The notes beneath the pieces are model-generated. The model was given only the letters and a program-made list of their open reading frames with translations. It did no database searches and was not told the origin of the DNA. Source: Candidatus Bathyarchaeota archaeon (GTDB lineage Archaea; Thermoproteota; Bathyarchaeia; Bathyarchaeales; Bathyarchaeaceae). Taken from it: a stretch of DNA of 8,911 nt. Made by a program: the position numbers and the translations under genes. Shown here in pieces: positions 7,068 to 8,911 of the stretch (within the stretch, counting starts at the first letter, position 1; every line of letters begins with the position of its first letter). The stretch spans positions 1 through 8,911 of the forward strand of contig QMYO01000050.1 in NCBI GenBank assembly GCA_003662715.1. The letters are read 5' to 3'.

Positions 7068-7298
7068 ATGAAGTCAGTGCTTGTCATCAAAGGCGAAGAA
7101 GTTTATGAGCAGAACAAGGAAAAATTGGAAAAGACCCATCTGGGAAAGATAGTGGCAATTGAGATTGAATCTGGAGCCATCGCAGGAATCGGTTCAACCC
7201 TAGACGAAGCCTATGAAAAAGCCATAAAGAAATATCCAAGTAAGAAGTTTTATTTTAGAAGAGTCGGACCCCAACCGGCTCCAACATACCTTTTCTAG
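7068..7298 (+). CDS. Small DUF5678-like protein, function unknown
   Basis: This 76-residue soluble protein has no membrane segment, no cysteine and no signal peptide. The order is a charged helix (EEVYEQNKEKLEKT, 10-23), then GKIVAIEIESGAIAGIG (26-42), then a second helix (TLDEAYEKAIKKYP, 44-57) and a strand (KFYFRRVG). This 'helix, GK-VAI, helix of A-x-K repeats, strand' layout is what I know as DUF5678, a family of small prokaryotic proteins common in archaea; the match is by eye. It starts 7 nt after GAGG. A retropepsin-like protease gene begins 11 nt after its stop. Such pairs are plausible as a functional unit (binder or substrate plus protease, or a toxin-antitoxin-like module), but the sequence does not prove any role. 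Confidence 0.75.
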   Translation: MKSVLVIKGEEVYEQNKEKLEKTHLGKIVAIEIESGAIAGIGSTLDEAYEKAIKKYPSKKFYFRRVGPQPAPTYLF

Positions 7299-7309
7299 GC
7301 TGAAAAGCC

Positions 7310-7663
7310 ATGAAAGTGGCGTACAAGAACGACATGCCAATAATGAAACTGACGGTTAAGGGCTCTAAGGGACAATTCGAATACGACGCGTACTTGGATA
7401 CTGGTGCAGGAAGGACACTAATCCCAGAAAAGGACGCCAAAAAAATGGGCTTGCCCTATGCCGGGGACACAACAGTGATAACTGGAAGCGGCAAAGACAC
7501 CATTAGGCTCTATCGGGCTCAGATTGAATTTTTAGGCAGAGAGTTCCACATTCTGGTCTTTGGAAGAGACCTATCCAAGCAAGCACAAATAAAAGCTATG
7601 ATCGGAAGAGACATCCTAGACGAATACAAGGCATGCTTTGATGGAGTCAGAAAAGAAATATAG
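7310..7663 (+). CDS. Retropepsin-like aspartic protease domain protein
   Basis: The 117-residue single-domain protein carries the catalytic triplet Asp30-Thr31-Gly32 in YLDTGAGRTLIP and the closing motif IGRDIL (98-103). These are the two hallmarks of retropepsin-like 'clan AA' proteases. One copy of the Asp motif per chain means that an active enzyme must be a homodimer. There is no signal peptide, so it should act in the cytoplasm. The gene lies 11 nt behind the DUF5678-like gene, with AGG (7297-7299) overlapping the upstream stop as a weak ribosome binding site, which suggests an operon. Its target is unknown; the small upstream protein is an obvious candidate partner. Confidence 0.82.
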   Translation: MKVAYKNDMPIMKLTVKGSKGQFEYDAYLDTGAGRTLIPEKDAKKMGLPYAGDTTVITGSGKDTIRLYRAQIEFLGREFHILVFGRDLSKQAQIKAMIGRDILDEYKACFDGVRKEI

Positions 7664-8031
7664 ATAACCTAACCCGCCATGTCAGTCCAAAACGATATCT
7701 CATGCACACACATGTAGTCAAATGTCGGTTTAAATATCGGGGTCTAAATCCCACCCCTCGCACTAAACTTGCGCAAAGTACGTTTATAGTCTCGGTTCTA
7801 ATATGCATTCTAAAACATCGTACGTTTTTAAATATGAGCATATTAAAAACAATAAACCATCTAAGGAATTCCTTAGAAGAGGGGGAATTGACGAAACCTA
7901 AGCTTATTCTAAGGCTATTAGAGAAAACATGTATGGAGGATAACTAACTTTATCCCCAATAAGCTCTATGTTGCCCTACGTCCTGCGTCTTGTCTTGGAA
8001 CATTGTTGGTTGCTAGGCTATATTGAATAAG
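7664..8031. other. Mostly non-coding spacer with a tRNA-3'-end-like stretch and repeated GTACGTTT
   Basis: These 368 bases hold no clear gene. Three things are visible. First, 7738-7765 resembles the 3' end of a tRNA: a poor T-arm with loop TCTAAAT, then CCCCTCGCA and CTA instead of CCA. Only about 3 bp of T-stem pair and no cloverleaf can be completed upstream. Second, GTACGTTT occurs at 7778 and again at 7820, exactly 42 bp apart. Third, TTTATAG near 7783-7789 could be a TATA box for the micro-ORF that follows. The rest, 7948-8031, is featureless. Confidence 0.4.
7834..7947 (+). CDS. Possible 37-residue micro-protein, doubtful
   Basis: The frame from ATG 7834 to TAA 7947 encodes a charged, probably helical peptide (begins MSILKTINHLRNSLEEGEL, ends KTCMEDN). 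The frame is open further upstream to 7702, but those codons read like non-coding DNA over the tRNA-like stretch. No ribosome binding site precedes ATG 7834; a TTTATAG box some 45-50 nt upstream could give a short leader. I recognise no family. It may equally be a chance frame or the remnant of a longer gene. Confidence 0.25.
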   Translation: MSILKTINHLRNSLEEGELTKPKLILRLLEKTCMEDN

Positions 8032-8250
8032 CTATAATGCTTTTCGTCCCTTCCAGAGATAGTAGATCAACGAAACCACAAAGAGGAAGAAACCGGCTAT
8101 ATGGATAGCAGTAAAAGCCCACCACGCAGCAACCAAGCTCTCGGGAGGGTTCACCCAAATACCCAAGGGAATTCCTGAGGCCAGCTTCCAGACTATTCCG
8201 GCTAGAAACAAGATGAAGCCCAGTATAGCTAGTTTTCCTGAGATATGCAA
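8032..8250 (-). CDS. Small two-helix membrane protein, function unknown
   Basis: The supported part is 72 residues from TTG 8250, preceded by AGGAAGG (8256-8262 on the minus strand) at good spacing. It encodes two hydrophobic helices, LAILGFILFLAGIVWKL and AFTAIHIAGFFLFVVSLIYYL. They are joined by a loop with GIPLGIWVNPPESLVAAWW, and a basic end (KGRKAL) follows. The frame is open without stops up to ATG 8439, giving 135 residues. That extra N-terminus is low in hydrophobic or domain-like content and overlaps TATA-like sequence (TTATAAG, about 8299-8305 on this strand), so I choose the shorter form. No family is recognised. By the positive-inside rule both termini probably face the cytoplasm. 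Confidence 0.55.
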   Translation of the reverse strand: MHISGKLAILGFILFLAGIVWKLASGIPLGIWVNPPESLVAAWWAFTAIHIAGFFLFVVSLIYYLWKGRKAL

Positions 8251-8439
8251 ACTCTTCCTTCCTATATATTCATGATGTCTCTGTGTTATTATGTATCTCT
8301 TATAATGTTTTCTCTGAACCTTACATACTTTAAGTGCTGAAGAAACCAGTATTTTAAGAATGGAATATACGCATGTGTTAAATGCGTAAGGAAAACCTTT
8401 GATGTGAGAAGTGGCAAAATTAAAAGATGATAAGTTCAC

Positions 8440-8643
8440 GGTTTCCAGAAAATCTCGTTGGCCGAAATAGTATAGTTATGAATACAAAAGCAATGTTTAT
8501 GCCTTCAATTTGCGAGAATAGACAACCTGTTTGGAGGTGTCGAGCGTTACGCAAAAAACGTGGATTATAAACGTATATATGAACCTAAACCCCCGCACTA
8601 TCACTGAACCGAGAATTTGAACAGCGCCCTAACTAGGGTACAA
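8440..8643. other. AT-rich spacer with TATA-like runs, no gene seen
   Basis: The spacer lies between the small membrane protein and the 3' end of tRNA-Gln. GTATATATG (about 8573-8581) is TATA-like on both strands and could drive leftward transcription of the membrane protein. A good Shine-Dalgarno-like GGAGGTG at 8532-8538 is not followed by a usable start codon with a long frame. A short palindrome, CCCTA-AC-TAGGG, lies at about 8625-8636, 8 nt past the tRNA CCA end. Confidence 0.35.
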
Positions 8644-8694
8644 TGGTAGCCCGGGGGAGATTCGAACTCCCGTCGACGGGTCCAAAGCCCGCCA

Positions 8695-8726
8695 CTCAAG
8701 GGATAACCTCGCACCAGGCTTATCCT
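8695..8726 (-). other. tRNA-Gln intron 2 (between tRNA positions 24 and 25)
   Basis: This is a 32-nt intron in the 3' side of the D-stem. The central helix pairs exon CAAG (8732-8729) with intron CTTG (8700-8697). The 5' bulge is CA^A (8728-8726) and the 3' bulge AG^T (8696-8694), both cut after the second base. The inner helix GGATAA/TTATCC (8725-8720 with 8706-8701) is a perfect 6 bp. The outer helix is absent or weak, as in intron 1. Confidence 0.85.
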
Positions 8727-8741
8727 TGCTTGTCCACTACA

Positions 8742-8766
8742 GTCGGCGGAGTTAAAGTTTTCTCCT
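8742..8766 (-). other. tRNA-Gln intron 1 (between tRNA positions 10 and 11)
   Basis: This is a 25-nt intron in the 5' side of the D-stem. The central helix pairs exon CGGT (8772-8769) with intron GCCG (8747-8744). The 5' bulge is GG^A (8768-8766) and the 3' bulge AC^T (8743-8741), each cut after its second base. The inner helix GGAG/CTCC (8765-8762 with 8751-8748) closes a 10-nt loop. The outer helix is weak, only one pair, so this is the relaxed form of the motif. Confidence 0.85.
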
Positions 8767-8769
8767 CCA

Positions 8770-8794
8770 CCGGGCTAAGCGTGTTCCCGGGCTA
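8770..8794 (-). repeat. Tandem copy of the tRNA-Gln 5' acceptor sequence
   Basis: On the minus strand TAGCCCGG occurs at 8794-8787 and again at 8777-8770, 17 nt apart. The inner copy fits the cloverleaf and both introns. The outer copy, with its flanks (GTAGCCCGGG), could pair with the tRNA 3' end over about 10 bp, more than the true acceptor. It may be a leftover duplication or a competing helix in the precursor. Confidence 0.7.
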
Positions 8795-8911
8795 CGTTCC
8801 CGTTCATAATAACTTTCTTTCGGATAATTAACTTTTAACGTCATTTGTTCATAAATAAGTGGGAAATTTAATTGGTTGAAGTGTCCCCGCTCTTTACGGA
8901 GACAGTTTCAT
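8777..8911. other. Right-edge region: tRNA-Gln leader and possible start of a rightward gene
   Basis: On the minus strand TTATTAT around 8805-8811 is a candidate TATA box for tRNA-Gln. On the plus strand ATAAATAAG (8851-8859) is a TATA-like box, and a frame starting at TTG 8872 or GTG 8881 stays open to the window end. That is only 10-13 codons and is not enough to call a gene. An imperfect inverted repeat, TGTCCCCG (8882-8889) and CGGAGACA (8897-8904), has a 7-nt loop and 7 of 8 pairs. Confidence 0.3.

Larger units (their letters stand above)
8644..8776 (-). tRNA. tRNA-Gln (anticodon TTG) with two D-arm introns, CCA encoded
   Basis: The minus strand from 8776 to 8644 carries a 133-nt precursor. 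The 3' part is regular: anticodon stem GCGGG/CCCGT around CTTTGGA (anticodon TTG), T-arm GGGAG-TTCGAAT-CTCCC, acceptor strand CCGGGCT, discriminator A, encoded CCA. The 5' acceptor AGCCCGG (8776-8770) pairs fully with it. Between acceptor and anticodon stem lie 77 nt where about 20 are expected. Removing 8766-8742 (25 nt) and 8726-8695 (32 nt) gives a 76-nt tRNA with T8-G9, D-stem GTGT/GCAT, A14, G18-G19 and A21. Both introns form BHB structures with 4-bp central helices and 3-nt bulges. The exons are 8776-8767, 8741-8727 and 8694-8644. The A1-U72 first pair is as usual for archaeal tRNA-Gln. Confidence 0.93.

Noticed and set aside
7738..7765. A complete extra tRNA gene
   Set aside because: Only about 3 bp of T-stem pair, CCA is replaced by CTA, and no matching 5' acceptor or anticodon arm can be found upstream.
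7702..7833. N-terminal extension of the micro-ORF back to 7702
   Set aside because: The codons run over the tRNA-like stretch and repeat. They show no protein-like pattern and have no ribosome binding site.
8251..8439. Longer 135-residue form of the small membrane protein
   Set aside because: The added stretch overlaps TATA-like sequence and looks non-coding, while TTG 8250 has a strong ribosome binding site.
8532..8538. A strong Shine-Dalgarno-like GGAGGTG
   Set aside because: No start codon at usable spacing opens a frame longer than about 27 codons.
8643..8831. A 62-residue frame on the plus strand
   Set aside because: It lies antisense across the tRNA-Gln gene and its introns, and its apparent protein is just translated tRNA sequence.

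Overview
The window looks like a chromosomal stretch of an uncultivated archaeon, most likely from the Thermoproteota/Bathyarchaeia side of the tree. The evidence is archaeal TATA-type promoters close to starts, frequent TTG/GTG starts, tRNA genes with encoded CCA, a tRNA interrupted by bulge-helix-bulge (BHB) introns, an archaeal-style PurD, and a DUF5678-type small protein next to a retropepsin-like protease. The exact lineage is inference.

Layout. Positions 1-2209 (minus strand) hold a purine operon: purF, an Fe-S type amidophosphoribosyltransferase, is followed after 25 nt by purD, which runs off the left edge. Positions 2470-3974 (plus) hold tRNA-Cys(GCA) and, 12 nt later, the cysteinyl-tRNA synthetase gene, so a tRNA and its own charging enzyme sit in tandem. 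Positions 4192-4929 (plus) encode a five-helix membrane protein of the mechanosensitive-channel TM-helix type without the soluble MscS domain. Positions 5071-6938 (minus) hold a two-gene redox unit: an AprA/fumarate-reductase-like flavoprotein and a tiny 2x[4Fe-4S] ferredoxin, overlapping by 3 nt. Positions 7068-7663 (plus), divergent from that unit, hold a DUF5678-like small protein and a retropepsin-like aspartic protease. Positions 7664-8031 are largely non-coding with one doubtful micro-ORF. Positions 8032-8250 or 8439 (minus) encode a small two-helix membrane protein.

The right end holds the most striking item: a tRNA-Gln(TTG) on the minus strand (8776 to 8644) whose D-arm is broken by two introns of 25 and 32 nt. 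Each has a 4-bp central helix flanked by 3-nt bulges. Removing both leaves a normal 76-nt tRNA.

The genes fall into housekeeping (purine synthesis, Cys charging, Gln decoding), anaerobic redox chemistry of unknown substrate, and small membrane or protease proteins of unknown role. I see no CRISPR array, transposase or obvious phage gene.
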